Assembly (NCBI RefSeq): GCF_000797445.1
Contig: NZ_JSWF01000036.1
Location: 1-59,083 of the forward strand
DNA from: Lacinutrix jangbogonensis
Lineage (GTDB): Bacteria > Bacteroidota > Bacteroidia > Flavobacteriales > Flavobacteriaceae
DNA: 59,083 bases
Reading direction: 5' to 3'
Part shown: one piece after another, positions 1 through 11,232 of the stretch
Numbering within the stretch: the stretch's first letter is position 1
Layout: every line of letters begins with the position of its first letter
Translations under genes and position numbers: made by a program
The notes under the pieces: model-generated
What the model saw: only the letters and a program-made list of their open reading frames with translations
What the model was told of the DNA's origin: nothing
Database searches by the model: none

Positions 1-2
1 GG

Positions 3-859
3 GAGCACCAAAAAAAATATATTCCTGTTGGTCAAGGCTTTTTTGTAGTAGGCGATGCAGATGGCGGACAAATTCAATTTAACAATAGTCAGCGCGTTTT
101 GTAAAGGAAGCGCCTGAGAATTCTGTATTCATGAGAGCCCATAATTCAGAATCAACAACTGTGAATAATTCGGAAAATGATTTTAGAACAAAATTTAGAA
201 TTGGTTTTGACGCCCCTAACATTAGTCATCGTCAAGTTTTGCTTACTCTTGATCAAACTACATCTGATGCTGTTGATTGGGGATATGATGCCGAAATGTA
301 CGAGGTTTTTGATGACGATATGTATTGGGTTATAAACGATAAAAAATATGTGATTCAAGCTACTAATGAGTTTGGTTTCGATAAAGAAATTCCCATAGGA
401 ATTCGAACAATGGGAGGTGGACTTATACGAATTAAAGTAGATGAGCTAGAACATGCAGAAAACTACAACTCACTTTATATTAAAGACAGTTTAACAGGTG
501 AAATACATGATATTACAAACCAAACTTTTGAAATTAATCTAGATGCAGGTGAGTATCAAAATAGATTTTTTCTTGTACTCCAGCCAGCCACATTAACTAT
601 AGAGGAAGTCACTTTATTTGAAGGAGTTCACATTTATATGAATAATTCAATTTCCGAATTACAATTGAATAGTATTGAAACTACAGCTATAAGAAGTGTT
701 AGTTTGTATAACAGTTTTGGACAACAGGTAAATACATGGAGTATACAAAAAAACAAGACATCTATCTCGTTACCAATGCATGTGGCTGCGGGAATTTATA
801 TTGTAATCGTCAAGACTACAACTGGAAACGTAAACAAAAAAATAATTATTACTAACTGA
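3..859 (+). pseudogene. T9SS-secreted protein, C-terminal part, frameshifted
   Basis: This is the 3' end of a large secreted protein whose 5' part lies outside the window. Reading starts in frame at base 3 (EHQKKYIPVGQGFF...) and meets a stop at 99-104. Adding one T to the T4 run at 97-100 restores a continuous reading (RVFVKEAPENSVFMRAHN) into the downstream frame, which stays open to 859. The last ~75 residues (LYNSFGQQV, AAGIYIVIVKT, KKIIITN) look like a type A T9SS C-terminal sorting domain, so the intact protein would be exported across the outer membrane. Either the gene is a recent pseudogene or the homopolymer was misread. An ATG at 131 exists but is unlikely to be a genuine start. 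Confidence 0.7.
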
Positions 860-954
860 TGTTTTTTTGTATTTATAACTATAAAATATATGTTTTTACA
901 ACGAAGAGGCTTCCAAATTGAAGCTTACACGATGCAAATTCGAAACCAACTGAA

Positions 955-1358
955 ATGAAAGAGTTTAAAATTAGGCTTATAGCTTAATTGAAAATGATAC
1001 TGAATATATAGGAAAAATCTCTTTTAGAGAAGCAATTGGCGAAATAACTCAAAGGTTAAGACTTTCAGCGATTAAGTATTTGGAAAATGTTACTGAAACA
1101 AAAGTAGATTCAACTAAAAATATAATTACAAACTTTTTCTACAATCCAGAAGTAAAACCAAATGGATCGTGTATTGATCATTGCACATCTGACAGAAAAC
1201 ATATGAGATATTTAAAAAAAACATACAGTTCTTCATTACAGAAAAAAAACATGTGTTTGAAGACAAAAATGATTTTTAAAGAAAATTACTTTTGGGTGTG
1301 GCAATTACATTATAATAAAAAATTATGGCTCAATTTTAAGAAGGTTATGGGAGTATAA
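955..1358 (+). pseudogene. Unrecognised gene remnant
   Basis: An ATG at 955 opens MKEFKIRLIA and then stops. One base out of phase, the frame from 975 to 1358 stays open (AYSLIENDTEYIGKISFREA..., later GSCIDHCTSDRKHM) and ends at the stop at 1356-1358. The two pieces would join if a single-base frameshift occurred near 970-975. The only start codon in the open part is a TTG at 1080. I do not recognise the family. The rest of the 860-1536 interval shows no other gene. Lying between a broken T9SS gene and a cassette-like module, it fits the general decay of this end of the window. Confidence 0.25.
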
Positions 1359-1536
1359 CCAAGATAAAAATGTTAATTCAGATTGGGGAAAAATTTAGCT
1401 AACACAGCAAATAAAAAATAACTGTCTTATGCTTAACCAATATTAGTTGCTAGCTTCTAATTTTCCTTAAAAAAACCATGGTGCACTTCAAAGAATTAGT
1501 TCTTCTTACTATTTTAGTTATTGGATAAACGAACAT

Positions 1537-2007
1537 GTTGGCAACAATTAAAGAAACTAAAAATATTACAAATGGAAAAAAAATGGGTTTTATTAATAGC
1601 TATTTTGATTTTCTCAACATTCGTATTTGTTTATTGGAAACTGACTCGTGCTTATGGGAAAAAAGTATATGGAACAAAAATGTGGAGACATTGGCCTACG
1701 AGATTATCATATTGGCAAGGTGCAGTATTATATAGTATCGGGGTCACAGCGATAACAATGTTTCTTTTAAAATGGTCAAATGTTTTGATTTTTTTAGAAG
1801 TCTAAAAAACAAAACAGATTAACTTTAAGACCAAACTGATTTTAAAACTGCTGTGCGGCCGAACAAGTTTGCGTAATAAAAAACCGACTGACAAAAAATC
1901 GGAATCGGACTCTAAGATTTACTAATACTTATCCTCAATGGAGACTTTAATAGGTTTATCTAAGAATTTGGCCTAAGTGAACTGATAAAACAAAACCCGT
2001 TGCCAAC
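1537..2007 (+). mobile_element. Cassette-like module, copy 1 (471 bp)
   Basis: The module begins with GTTGGCAAC (1537-1545) and ends with its exact reverse complement GTTGCCAAC (1999-2007). It carries one 77-codon gene (1572-1805), followed by about 190 bp without an ORF. A second copy of identical length lies at 9797-10267. On the left, homology between the copies starts exactly at the GTT box and upstream sequence is unrelated. On the right it continues to about 2192, into a methyltransferase gene end. The left boundary fits site-specific recombination at G|TT. The right side shows that a larger segment was duplicated. Confidence 0.6.
1572..1805 (+). CDS. Small membrane protein, 77 aa, in cassette-like module
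   Basis: I do not recognise the family. The ATG at 1572 is chosen because the reading matches the second copy of the module (start 9832), while upstream codons run into the module boundary box. The protein has an N-terminal hydrophobic segment (roughly residues 5-22, LLIAILIFSTFVFVYW), a basic stretch with RAYGKKVYGTKMWRHWP, and a second hydrophobic segment (about residues 48-65). It is probably a two-pass inner-membrane protein. The copy at 9832-10065 carries TAG in place of Trp41, so this copy is the intact one. Small membrane proteins are common cassette cargo, but no function can be given. Confidence 0.55.
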   Translation: MEKKWVLLIAILIFSTFVFVYWKLTRAYGKKVYGTKMWRHWPTRLSYWQGAVLYSIGVTAITMFLLKWSNVLIFLEV

Positions 2008-2108
2008 ACACACGTACAACAAATAGAAATCGACAAAACACACATCTGGAATGTATTGAGATAAAAACAAACTCTTGTTATAATAAAACCCTAATGAGAC
2101 CTCAAAAA

Positions 2109-2192
2109 CTAAAGTTTCGTCGCCTTAATGTCAAAAAGCATAGGATACAACCTCTCTTTTGAAACATAATTGCGCGAATTGGTTTCTACTAA
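2109..2192 (-). pseudogene. 3' fragment of a class I SAM methyltransferase gene
   Basis: On the minus strand 27 codons read LVETNSRNYVSKERLYPM then LFDIKATKL, ending at the stop at 2109-2111. This closely matches the C-terminus of the intact methyltransferase at 10369-11169 (LVETKSGNYVTKEKLYPL then IFEIKATKL). An in-frame stop lies immediately upstream and the rest of the gene is gone. It sits beside module copy 1 just as the intact gene sits beside copy 2, so both belong to one duplicated segment. Differences are mostly conservative, so the fragment is an old, diverged copy rather than a fresh break. Confidence 0.65.
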
Positions 2193-2341
2193 TTAGCTTA
2201 ACATTTAGGCGTTTCTATACCTAGATTAAAACAATTTAAGCAAAAACGACTTAAGCATTAAGTTAAAGCAGAGGTTTTAGCTAAAAACTTGGATAGGATA
2301 TGTACTTGACTTTGTCGAAAAAATCAATACCTTTCGATTAA

Positions 2342-5704
<3,363 letters not shown>

Positions 5705-5880
5705 TTAGAAATTAACACTTACCTCGAAAAACGACATCCAGAAAATAGATCGATTTAAGGCGTTTCTAAACCAAAATTAAAACGTTTTCAAGCTGAAAAA
5801 CCTATGGTGTAGGAATAAAAAGAAAGAATTAGAACAAATAAAAAGTCTTTTAGATACTGTAATAAATAAATTATATTTAC

Positions 5881-5967
5881 GGGATAACGACAATATAAAA
5901 GTTTCAATATCCTAACCTATTTTCGGGATATAAATAATATAACGATCTATATAAGGAGTTGTAAAAC
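5881..5967 (+). repeat. Candidate recombination site upstream of the hydrolase module
   Basis: The left part has GGGATAAC-GAC-AATATAA (5881-5899) and the right part TATATAAGGA followed by GTTGTAAAAC (5958-5967). This resembles the left AAC-AA-N-GTATA and right TATAC-N-GTT halves of the other sites, but internal pairing is weak and the left half is degenerate. No module start matching GGGATAAC was found upstream, so the left neighbour is undefined. The right half directly precedes the hydrolase ATG. Confidence 0.35.
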
Positions 5968-7019
5968 ATTTATGAAAACTACGATAAAATTAATTCTAAA
6001 AATACTCAAGTGGATTGGCAAAATTTTAGCTGGACTTATAATTCTACTATTGATATCAGGATTGTGCTTCCGATTATTTAGTTCAAAACCAGTTCCACCA
6101 GGAAAATTAGTTGATGTCAATGGAACTAAACTTCATATAAGAGCAGAGGGTAAAAAAAATGAATTACCAACGCTTATTCTTGAAGCGGGCGCAGGTAGTA
6201 GTACAGATATGTTGCATTGGATTGCGGAAGGACTGAAGAGTAATATGAGAGTTATTCGTTATGATAGAGAAGGGAAATGGTTTAGCGAATCAAGTAAAGA
6301 CACTATTACACCAGAACTTTATGCCAATCAATTACATCAATTACTAGAAAAAAGTGGAGAAAAACCACCTTATATATTAGCAGGTCATTCTATGGGTGGT
6401 CCTTACAATCAAATATTCAGAGATCTCTATCCTAATGAAGTAAAAGGAATGGTCTTCCTCGATTCGAGTCATCCTGAACAATGGAATCGATTAGCACAAA
6501 AAGAGTTGTTTAGTGAAAATCAAATATTCCTAATAAAAACTATTGCAATCATTTCGGATATGGGGATAATAGGAGCTTACAATAAAATATTTGAATCTGA
6601 ACCTACCAATGATGGCTTACCTAAAGATTGCCATACTCGTTCGCATAATCTTACTGCATATTCAGGGAAAGTTTTTCGTAGGTACATAAAAGAAAATGAC
6701 ATCAATGATAAAGTCCTTTTGAGAGCAGGTCAAACCAAAAATCTAGATTCTTTACCTGTATTGGTTTTTACTGCAACTGAACAGTATAAGGAATCTCAGA
6801 AAGAAAAATATAGAAATGAAGGAATAGACCCAGACGAGCAAATTGAAATATGGTTCAAAATGCAAAAAGAATTGAAAGAACTATCTACTAATGGAAAACA
6901 ATTTGTTTTTGAAGCTAATCACGGTTCCATAATTACAAAAAAAGAAAATGCAGAAATAATTAATAAAGAAATACTATTAATGGCTGAAACTATTAAGTAG
7001 AAAAAAAACGTTTTACAAC
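5958..7019 (+). mobile_element. Cassette-like module with alpha/beta hydrolase
   Basis: The module opens with GTTGTAAAAC (5958-5967) and closes with the exact 10/10 reverse complement GTTTTACAAC (7010-7019). It contains one gene whose ATG lies 4 bases after the left box and whose stop lies 9 bases before the right box. That tight fit between gene and boundaries is what a single-gene cassette looks like. In a circular form the two boxes would pair to complete a palindromic attC-like site. Mobility is inferred from this architecture only. Confidence 0.55.
5972..7000 (+). CDS. Membrane-anchored alpha/beta hydrolase
   Basis: This 342-residue protein has an N-terminal transmembrane segment (about residues 15-32, IGKILAGLIILLLISGL) and then an alpha/beta-hydrolase fold. 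The nucleophile is Ser140 in AGHSMGG (G-x-S-x-G). The oxyanion region is EAGAGSS and the likely catalytic His lies in EANHGSI near the C-terminus. The family includes esterases, lipases and peptidases, and nothing fixes the substrate. The catalytic domain probably faces the periplasm. The gene exactly fills a cassette-like module; start codon and left boundary box are 4 bases apart, so any promoter would lie in the upstream site or further away. Confidence 0.8.
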   Translation: MKTTIKLILKILKWIGKILAGLIILLLISGLCFRLFSSKPVPPGKLVDVNGTKLHIRAEGKKNELPTLILEAGAGSSTDMLHWIAEGLKSNMRVIRYDREGKWFSESSKDTITPELYANQLHQLLEKSGEKPPYILAGHSMGGPYNQIFRDLYPNEVKGMVFLDSSHPEQWNRLAQKELFSENQIFLIKTIAIISDMGIIGAYNKIFESEPTNDGLPKDCHTRSHNLTAYSGKVFRRYIKENDINDKVLLRAGQTKNLDSLPVLVFTATEQYKESQKEKYRNEGIDPDEQIEIWFKMQKELKELSTNGKQFVFEANHGSIITKKENAEIINKEILLMAETIK

Positions 7020-7210
7020 AATGTATAAAAAACATAGGGCGTTTTTGCTTAACCGAAAAGTCTGTGTGCATTAATGAAGTCCGCTAAATATAAAATTTGG
7101 CGTTTATAGAAGAAAAGATAAAAGCAAAATATTTATATTTTGCTAAGTAATAAATCGAAACGAAAGTCTTATTTATTGCCCTCCGTTTCTTATACATAAC
7201 CGTTGTAAGC
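7010..7210 (+). repeat. Structured recombination-site candidate (201 bp)
   Basis: Left half: GTTTTACAAC-AA-TGTATAA from 7010. Right half: TTATACA-TAACC-GTTGTAAGC ending at 7210. The inner boxes TGTATAA/TTATACA pair perfectly, and TTACAAC pairs with GTTGTAA. Between inner and outer boxes the left arm has AA and the right arm TAACC, an asymmetric spacer like that in the other sites. The interior is AT-rich, with further weak complementarity and no gene. The site separates the hydrolase module from the lipoprotein module. Confidence 0.5.
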
Positions 7211-7213
7211 AAT

Positions 7214-7922
7214 ATGAAAAAAACCTTCTCTATCTCAATTTTACTTCTTCTGATGATTTTATCATCGTGTAAAAACAGGTTAGATAGCCAAAGGATTTCC
7301 AAAACAGAATTTCCAGAATTTAGTAGTTGGAGAGACCATTGGGAAAATCCTAATCAAAAAACACAATTACTGTCTAATTCGAAAATTCACACACGAGTTA
7401 AGGAGTGTTTAAATGATACAACAATTGTAGTTTTAACATCAACATTAATAGAAGACCTTGAAAGCTATTCAATTATCAAATCGTTAGGCGACATAAATAA
7501 AGACGGAATAAATGATTCAATTATTATAATACCTGAATTATTTATTACAAAAGAGAATAGTTATGAAAATGGCGCATCTGCAATATTTACAGACAAAAAA
7601 ATTCCTCGCATCAGAGTTGACGTACCCTGCTTAGAAATTGAATACTTTTTTTTCTGTAGATGATATTAATAACGATGGGATTAATGAATTAGGGAAATAT
7701 TATACGTCTTGCTCAAGTCGTTTTAAAAGTTTAGAATTAATTAGTTTAAATCAAGAAGAGTGGAAAATCAAAGGTCGAGTAACTTTTGATATTTTCTATA
7801 AAAAACCTAAAAAGGAGAAAAGAATTAAAAAAATTGAGCTAAATAAATTCCAAATGAGAGAAATAACATCTGAAAACACAGATAACATAATCGACATTTG
7901 GAAAATTTTTGAAATGAAATAA
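7214..7922 (+). pseudogene. Lipoprotein with DxNxDG repeats, frameshifted at a T8 tract
   Basis: The first part (MKKTFSISILLLLMILSSC) is a lipoprotein signal with Cys19, followed by a secreted domain containing GDINKDGINDS. That frame ends just after a run of eight T (7646-7653). With one T fewer, reading continues as EYFFSVDDINNDGINELGKYY and on to the stop at 7922 (about 235 residues in all). The two D-x-N-x-D-G loops look like FG-GAP or calcium-binding repeats. A slipped homopolymer could be a real pseudogene, a phase-variable switch or a sequencing error. The gene starts 4 bases after the boundary box GTTGTAAGC, as expected for module cargo. No function is assigned. Confidence 0.65.
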
Positions 7923-7927
7923 AAAAC

Positions 7928-8065
7928 GTGTAACAACACCGTATTTAATTTATTGTTCGTTCTAGCCTACTTACGAAAATCCTCGCGGATTTTTCTATAC
8001 CGTTTTTATTTACTAATTTAGTTGCTTAACCACGCACCTAACCTTATACACAAACGTTAGCACAC
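7928..8065 (+). repeat. Structured recombination-site candidate (138 bp)
   Basis: It runs from the left box GTGTAACAAC to the right box GTTAGCACAC, with an inner right arm TTATACACAAAC before GTT. Inside is a hairpin around AAAATCC-TCGC-GGATTTT. It has the same length and many of the same words as the site at 57163-57300: CTTACGAAA, a small hairpin, TTTATTTA-(C/G)-TAA, ACGCA, and CTTATACA-N-ACGTT. This is the best evidence that one family of sites occurs at both ends of the window. Confidence 0.55.
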
Positions 8066-8071
8066 ATTTGG

Positions 8072-8653
8072 TCAACCCAACAATGACAATGCAACATTTA
8101 TAGAATCAGCTGTTTCTTTTTTATTCGGACGAGTTTTGGAGACAACTCGAATACCATTATATAATGTGTAAAAAAGAGTTGCAAGGGACTTTAAATCATG
8201 TGTCGTTTTTAATTGACCACTTTCTTGACCTTTTTTAAGATAATTATAGAATACCTCCTCAAAATCTTGTTTGTTTTTTTCTAAAATTATTAAAAGACTT
8301 TCATCGTTTGGAATAAGTTCTGTTGTAGTATTTACAACAAAGCAACCTTTGTTATCTTTATCAAGTACATCTTCTTGAATAGCATTATGAAAAAGTTCTG
8401 AAAATCCAATCTTTACATTCGGCCGATTATCAAAAAAATGGATTACCCCTTCAAGATTTATATTACGGTAAAGTTCAAAAGATTTTCTAAAAAGTTGTTC
8501 TTTACCACCAAAAGTATCATAAATACTTGCTCTATTAATACCCAAACAATTAACCAAATCTTGGACAGAAGTAGCTGAATATCCTTGTTTCCAGAACAAA
8601 TTCATTGCTTTGGTTAAGACTTCATTTTCATCAAATAATTTTACTCTAGGCAT
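8072..8653 (-). CDS. TetR/AcrR-family transcriptional repressor
   Basis: This 193-residue regulator starts at MPRVKLFDENEVLTKAM; the longer ORF from 8686 adds 11 residues read through a hairpin. The N-terminal HTH is typical of the TetR class (GYSATSVQDLV, GINRASIYDTFGGKEQLF, residues ~25-60). The ligand-binding domain is of the YxaF/AcuR sort. It lies 77 bp downstream of a co-directional SDR gene. Near-identical palindromes GGAAC-x-ATCATTCC occur upstream of the SDR and between the two genes, so it probably represses the SDR and itself. The effector is unknown; the SDR substrate or an electrophile is likely. Confidence 0.88.
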   Translation of the reverse strand: MPRVKLFDENEVLTKAMNLFWKQGYSATSVQDLVNCLGINRASIYDTFGGKEQLFRKSFELYRNINLEGVIHFFDNRPNVKIGFSELFHNAIQEDVLDKDNKGCFVVNTTTELIPNDESLLIILEKNKQDFEEVFYNYLKKGQESGQLKTTHDLKSLATLFYTLYNGIRVVSKTRPNKKETADSINVALSLLG

Positions 8654-8663
8654 AATAAAAAAT

Positions 8664-8686
8664 GTGGAAGCGATAAACGCTTCCAC
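8664..8686. terminator. Perfect 9-bp hairpin between tetR and the SDR gene
   Basis: GTGGAAGCG-ATAAA-CGCTTCCAC forms a perfect stem with a 5-base loop, 11 bases upstream of the tetR start. No T tract follows on the minus strand, so it may act as an attenuator or mRNA processing element rather than a full terminator. Confidence 0.4.
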
Positions 8687-8700
8687 AAATATAATTTATT

Positions 8701-8714
8701 GGAACTATCATTCC
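8701..8714. promoter_or_regulatory. TetR operator (site 1, upstream of tetR)
   Basis: GGAACTATCATTCC is an imperfect palindrome between the SDR stop and the tetR start. It differs by one base from the operator at 9517-9530, suggesting autorepression of tetR. Confidence 0.55.
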
Positions 8715-8730
8715 AAATATGGATAAAAAA

Positions 8731-9486
8731 TTAACTCAAAAGTGGATTAATGTTAATTCCACCATCTATATTATACTCACTACCCGTAATGAATGAAGCA
8801 TCATCAGATGCTAAAAACGAAACAAGTTTAGCAATATCTTCAGGTTGACCAAAACGTTTTAAAGGAATACGATTTTGCATAGCTTCTGCAAATCCATTCA
8901 ATTGCTCTTCGTCCATTCCAGTTTTACCGAAAATTGGTGTTGAAACCGGACCTGGATTTACTGAATTTACACGAATCTTTCTCGGAGCTAATTCTGTTGC
9001 AGCAGTTCGAGTATAGGAATTTAAAGCAGCTTTAGATGCAGCATAAACTGCAGTATTAGGCATTCCTGTATAAGCATTTACAGAGGATAAGTTTATAATT
9101 GAAGCACCATCATTTAATATTGGGAGAAACTTTTCAGTCGTGAAAAATGCACCTTTAAAATTAATTCCCATTTGATGGTCAAACATTTCTTCACTTATTT
9201 GCCCGATTGGAGCAGCTTGAAAAATTCCTGCATTTACGAATAATACGTCAACTTTTCCAAAATCAGTTTTTACTTGTTCAACCAATTCCTCTATTGCTGA
9301 AATGCTCTCAACATCTGCAACAATTCCTTTAACATCGAGTTCTTTAGCTGCCAATTGAACTTTATCCAAATTTCTTCCTGTTATTACAACAGTTGCACCT
9401 TGACTTTTTAATTCTTTGGCAGATGCATAACCAATCCCACTGTTACCACCAGTAACTACGGCAATTTTTCCCTTTAATTTATTCAT
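8731..9486 (-). CDS. Short-chain dehydrogenase/reductase (glucose 1-dehydrogenase-like)
   Basis: This 251-residue classical SDR uses NAD(P)(H). The Rossmann motif TGGNSGIG is at residues ~13-20, NAG at ~86-88, the catalytic Ser lies in NLSSVNAY, and the Tyr-Lys pair in YAASKAA. The C-terminus has the usual GSEYNIDGGI ending. Its substrate cannot be read from sequence. It is the first gene of a two-gene unit with a TetR repressor, and two operator-like palindromes lie 31-79 bases upstream of its start. Such pairs often respond to reactive carbonyls, but that is inference. Confidence 0.88.
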   Translation of the reverse strand: MNKLKGKIAVVTGGNSGIGYASAKELKSQGATVVITGRNLDKVQLAAKELDVKGIVADVESISAIEELVEQVKTDFGKVDVLFVNAGIFQAAPIGQISEEMFDHQMGINFKGAFFTTEKFLPILNDGASIINLSSVNAYTGMPNTAVYAASKAALNSYTRTAATELAPRKIRVNSVNPGPVSTPIFGKTGMDEEQLNGFAEAMQNRIPLKRFGQPEDIAKLVSFLASDDASFITGSEYNIDGGININPLLS

Positions 9487-9516
9487 TTTATCTCTTCTCT
9501 ATTTATTAATAATACC

Positions 9517-9565
9517 GGAACGATCATTCCGTTTGCAAACATACGAATACTAGAATGATTATTCC
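9517..9565 (-). promoter_or_regulatory. Twin TetR operators upstream of the SDR gene
   Basis: GGAACGATCATTCC (9517-9530) and AGAATGATTATTCC (9552-9565) are two copies of one palindrome (ideal GGAATGATCATTCC), centred 35 bp apart. They lie just upstream of the SDR start at 9486, where RNA polymerase would bind. A third copy is at 8701-8714. Confidence 0.6.
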
Positions 9566-9601
9566 AAATAAAATTTTGATTACTTTGAGAAAAACTAAAA
9601 C

Positions 9602-9805
9602 GTGGGCGAACAACGTATATAAAACATAACTAATTCAGTCTTTCCGAAAGGTCCTCGCATATTTATTAAGTCTGCCAAATTTTTATTTTTGTATATTTAT
9701 AAAATAAAATTTAGATAGAAAAAAATAAAAATTCGGCTCATGTTTAATACGAAAAGCTAGCGTTTATTTAGACGCTACATTTCATATAAAAAGACCGTTG
9801 GCAAC
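9602..9805 (+). repeat. Structured recombination-site candidate (204 bp)
   Basis: The left half GTGGGCGAAC-AA-CGTATAT (from 9602) matches the AAC-AA-N-GTATA pattern; the right half is CATATAAAAAGACC-GTTGGCAAC (to 9805). The interior has a CTTTCC-GAAAGG hairpin near 9640 and an AGCGT-TTATTTAG-ACGCT hairpin near 9760. No gene lies in it. Together with the start of the next module it fills the 9487-9831 gap. Confidence 0.45.
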
Positions 9806-10267
9806 ACTTAAAGAAACTAAAAATATTACATATGGAAAAAAAATGGATTTTATTAATAGCCATTTTGATTTTCTCAACATTCGTATTTGTTTACTGGAAA
9901 CTGACTCGTGCTTATGGGAAAAAAGTATATGAAACAAAAATGTGGAGACATTAGCCTACGAGATTATCCTATTGGCAAGGTGCAGTATTATATAGTATCG
10001 GGTTCACAGCTGTAACAATGTTTCTTTTAAAATGGTCAAATGTTTTGATTTTTTTAGAAGTCTAAAAAACAAAACAAATTAACTTTATGACCAAACTGAT
10101 TTTAAAACTGCTGTGCGGCCGAACAAGTTTGCAGAATAAAAAACCGACTGACAGAAAATTGGAATCGGACTCTAAGATTTACTAATACTTATCCTCAATG
10201 GAGACTTTAATAGGTTTATCTAAGAATTTGGCCTAAGTGAACTGATAAAACAAAACCCGTTGCCAAC
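9797..10267 (+). mobile_element. Cassette-like module, copy 2 (471 bp)
   Basis: It has the same length and boundary boxes as copy 1: GTTGGCAAC at 9797-9805 and GTTGCCAAC at 10259-10267. The copies differ at scattered positions, so the duplication is not brand new. Homology runs on past the right box into the 3' end of the adjacent methyltransferase gene. Copy 2 carries a nonsense mutation in its only gene. Confidence 0.6.
9832..10065 (+). pseudogene. Second copy of the 77-aa membrane protein, nonsense mutant
   Basis: It aligns codon for codon with 1572-1805, but TGG for Trp41 is TAG at 9952-9954, truncating the protein after the first membrane segment. Downstream codons remain aligned and the original stop is conserved at 10063-10065, so the mutation is fairly recent or the short form is tolerated. 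Confidence 0.75.
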
Positions 10268-10368
10268 GTACACGTACAACAAATAGAAATCGACAAAACA
10301 CACATCTGGAGTGTACTGAAATAAAAACCAACTCTTGTTATAATAAAACCTTAATCAGACTTCAAAAA

Positions 10369-11169
10369 CTAAAGTTTAGTCGCCTTAATTTCAAAAATCA
10401 AAGGATATAATTTTTCTTTAGTTACATAATTTCCCGATTTCGTTTCTACTAATTCGGGCAAAACGTTATAAGGACTTTCATTATACTCGTTTAAATATTC
10501 AATTTTTAAACCTGCTTCAGTTAAAGTATTTATTACTTCACTTAAACCATGATTCCAACCATATTCTTTTGTCACCATTTTAGAATCTTGGTTAGCGTAA
10601 GTACCTTCATATTCCTCGTAAATAACTTCATCTTGCATGTAGCCATATTTTATAACTGATTTACTATCTAAATAATCAAACATCCAAACAATGGGATGAA
10701 ATTCTACCATGTAAAACGTGCCTCCTTTTTTTAATTTCTCGGCAACCATCTTCCCCCAAGGTTTTAAATCTGGCAACCATCCAATAACACCATAACTAGT
10801 GAAAACAACATCAAAAACACCTTCAACATGCTTTGCAGTATCCAAGACATTACAGCATACAAACTGAGCGTCTAAATTTAATTCTGAATTAAGCTTTTGT
10901 GCCAGTTTCACTCCTTCATCGCTTAAATCTACGCCAGTACATTTGGCGCCTAACCTACTCCAACTTAAAGTATCTTGACCGAAATGACATTGTAAATGCA
11001 ATAAAGATTTCCCTGTAACATCACCTAAAGCCTCAAGCTCATATCGCATTAAAGACGTTTTTCCTTTTTTAAAAGCTTCCATAGCATACATATCGCTTTC
11101 AGCATGCACTTTTACTTTATCATTCCAAGTCGCTTTATTTGCGTTAAAGTATTCTGAATTATTACTCAT
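10369..11169 (-). CDS. Class I SAM-dependent methyltransferase
   Basis: This 266-residue protein has a Rossmann-type methyltransferase core: LLHLQCHFGQDTLSW (motif I variant, residues ~55-70), GVDLSDEGVKLA with the acidic residue that binds the SAM ribose, and DVVFTSYGVIGWLPD. It resembles UbiE/small-molecule methyltransferases; the substrate is unknown. The ATG at 11169 (MSNNSEYF) is preferred over a TTG at 11190. It is divergent from the kynurenine run, sharing a 63-bp intergenic region. Its 3' end belongs to the segment duplicated near 2.1 kb, where only a 27-codon fragment survives. Confidence 0.85.
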   Translation of the reverse strand: MSNNSEYFNANKATWNDKVKVHAESDMYAMEAFKKGKTSLMRYELEALGDVTGKSLLHLQCHFGQDTLSWSRLGAKCTGVDLSDEGVKLAQKLNSELNLDAQFVCCNVLDTAKHVEGVFDVVFTSYGVIGWLPDLKPWGKMVAEKLKKGGTFYMVEFHPIVWMFDYLDSKSVIKYGYMQDEVIYEEYEGTYANQDSKMVTKEYGWNHGLSEVINTLTEAGLKIEYLNEYNESPYNVLPELVETKSGNYVTKEKLYPLIFEIKATKL

Positions 11170-11207
11170 ATCTAGTTGGTATTTTCTCAAAACTAATTAA
11201 TATTTCT

Positions 11208-11215
11208 TAGCTTTG
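11208..11215 (+). promoter_or_regulatory. Bacteroidota -7 box for the kynurenine gene run
   Basis: TAGCTTTG matches the Bacteroidota TAnnTTTG -7 element and lies 18 bp before the ATG of the first gene of the plus-strand run. No clear -33 TTTG was found at the right distance. Confidence 0.4.
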
Positions 11216-11232
11216 AAAGAAAACCAAAAACC

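Larger units (their letters stand above)
8056..9611 (+). mobile_element. Cassette-like module with tetR-SDR operon
   Basis: The left box GTTAGCACAC (8056-8065) and right box GTGGGCGAAC (9602-9611) are reverse complementary at 8 of 10 positions. Between them lie exactly two genes, both on the minus strand, opposite to the other module genes. If the boundaries hold, a whole repressor-plus-enzyme unit with its own operators travels as one module. That is larger than most integron cassettes, and the imperfect boxes lower confidence. Confidence 0.4.

Noticed and set aside
1521-1571. Longer start for the 77-aa membrane protein
   Set aside because: The extension reads through the module boundary box and is not shared with the second copy, where the sequence left of the box is unrelated.
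7638-7922. Independent 94-codon gene
   Set aside because: It is the continuation of the lipoprotein gene after a T-tract frameshift and has no start site of its own.
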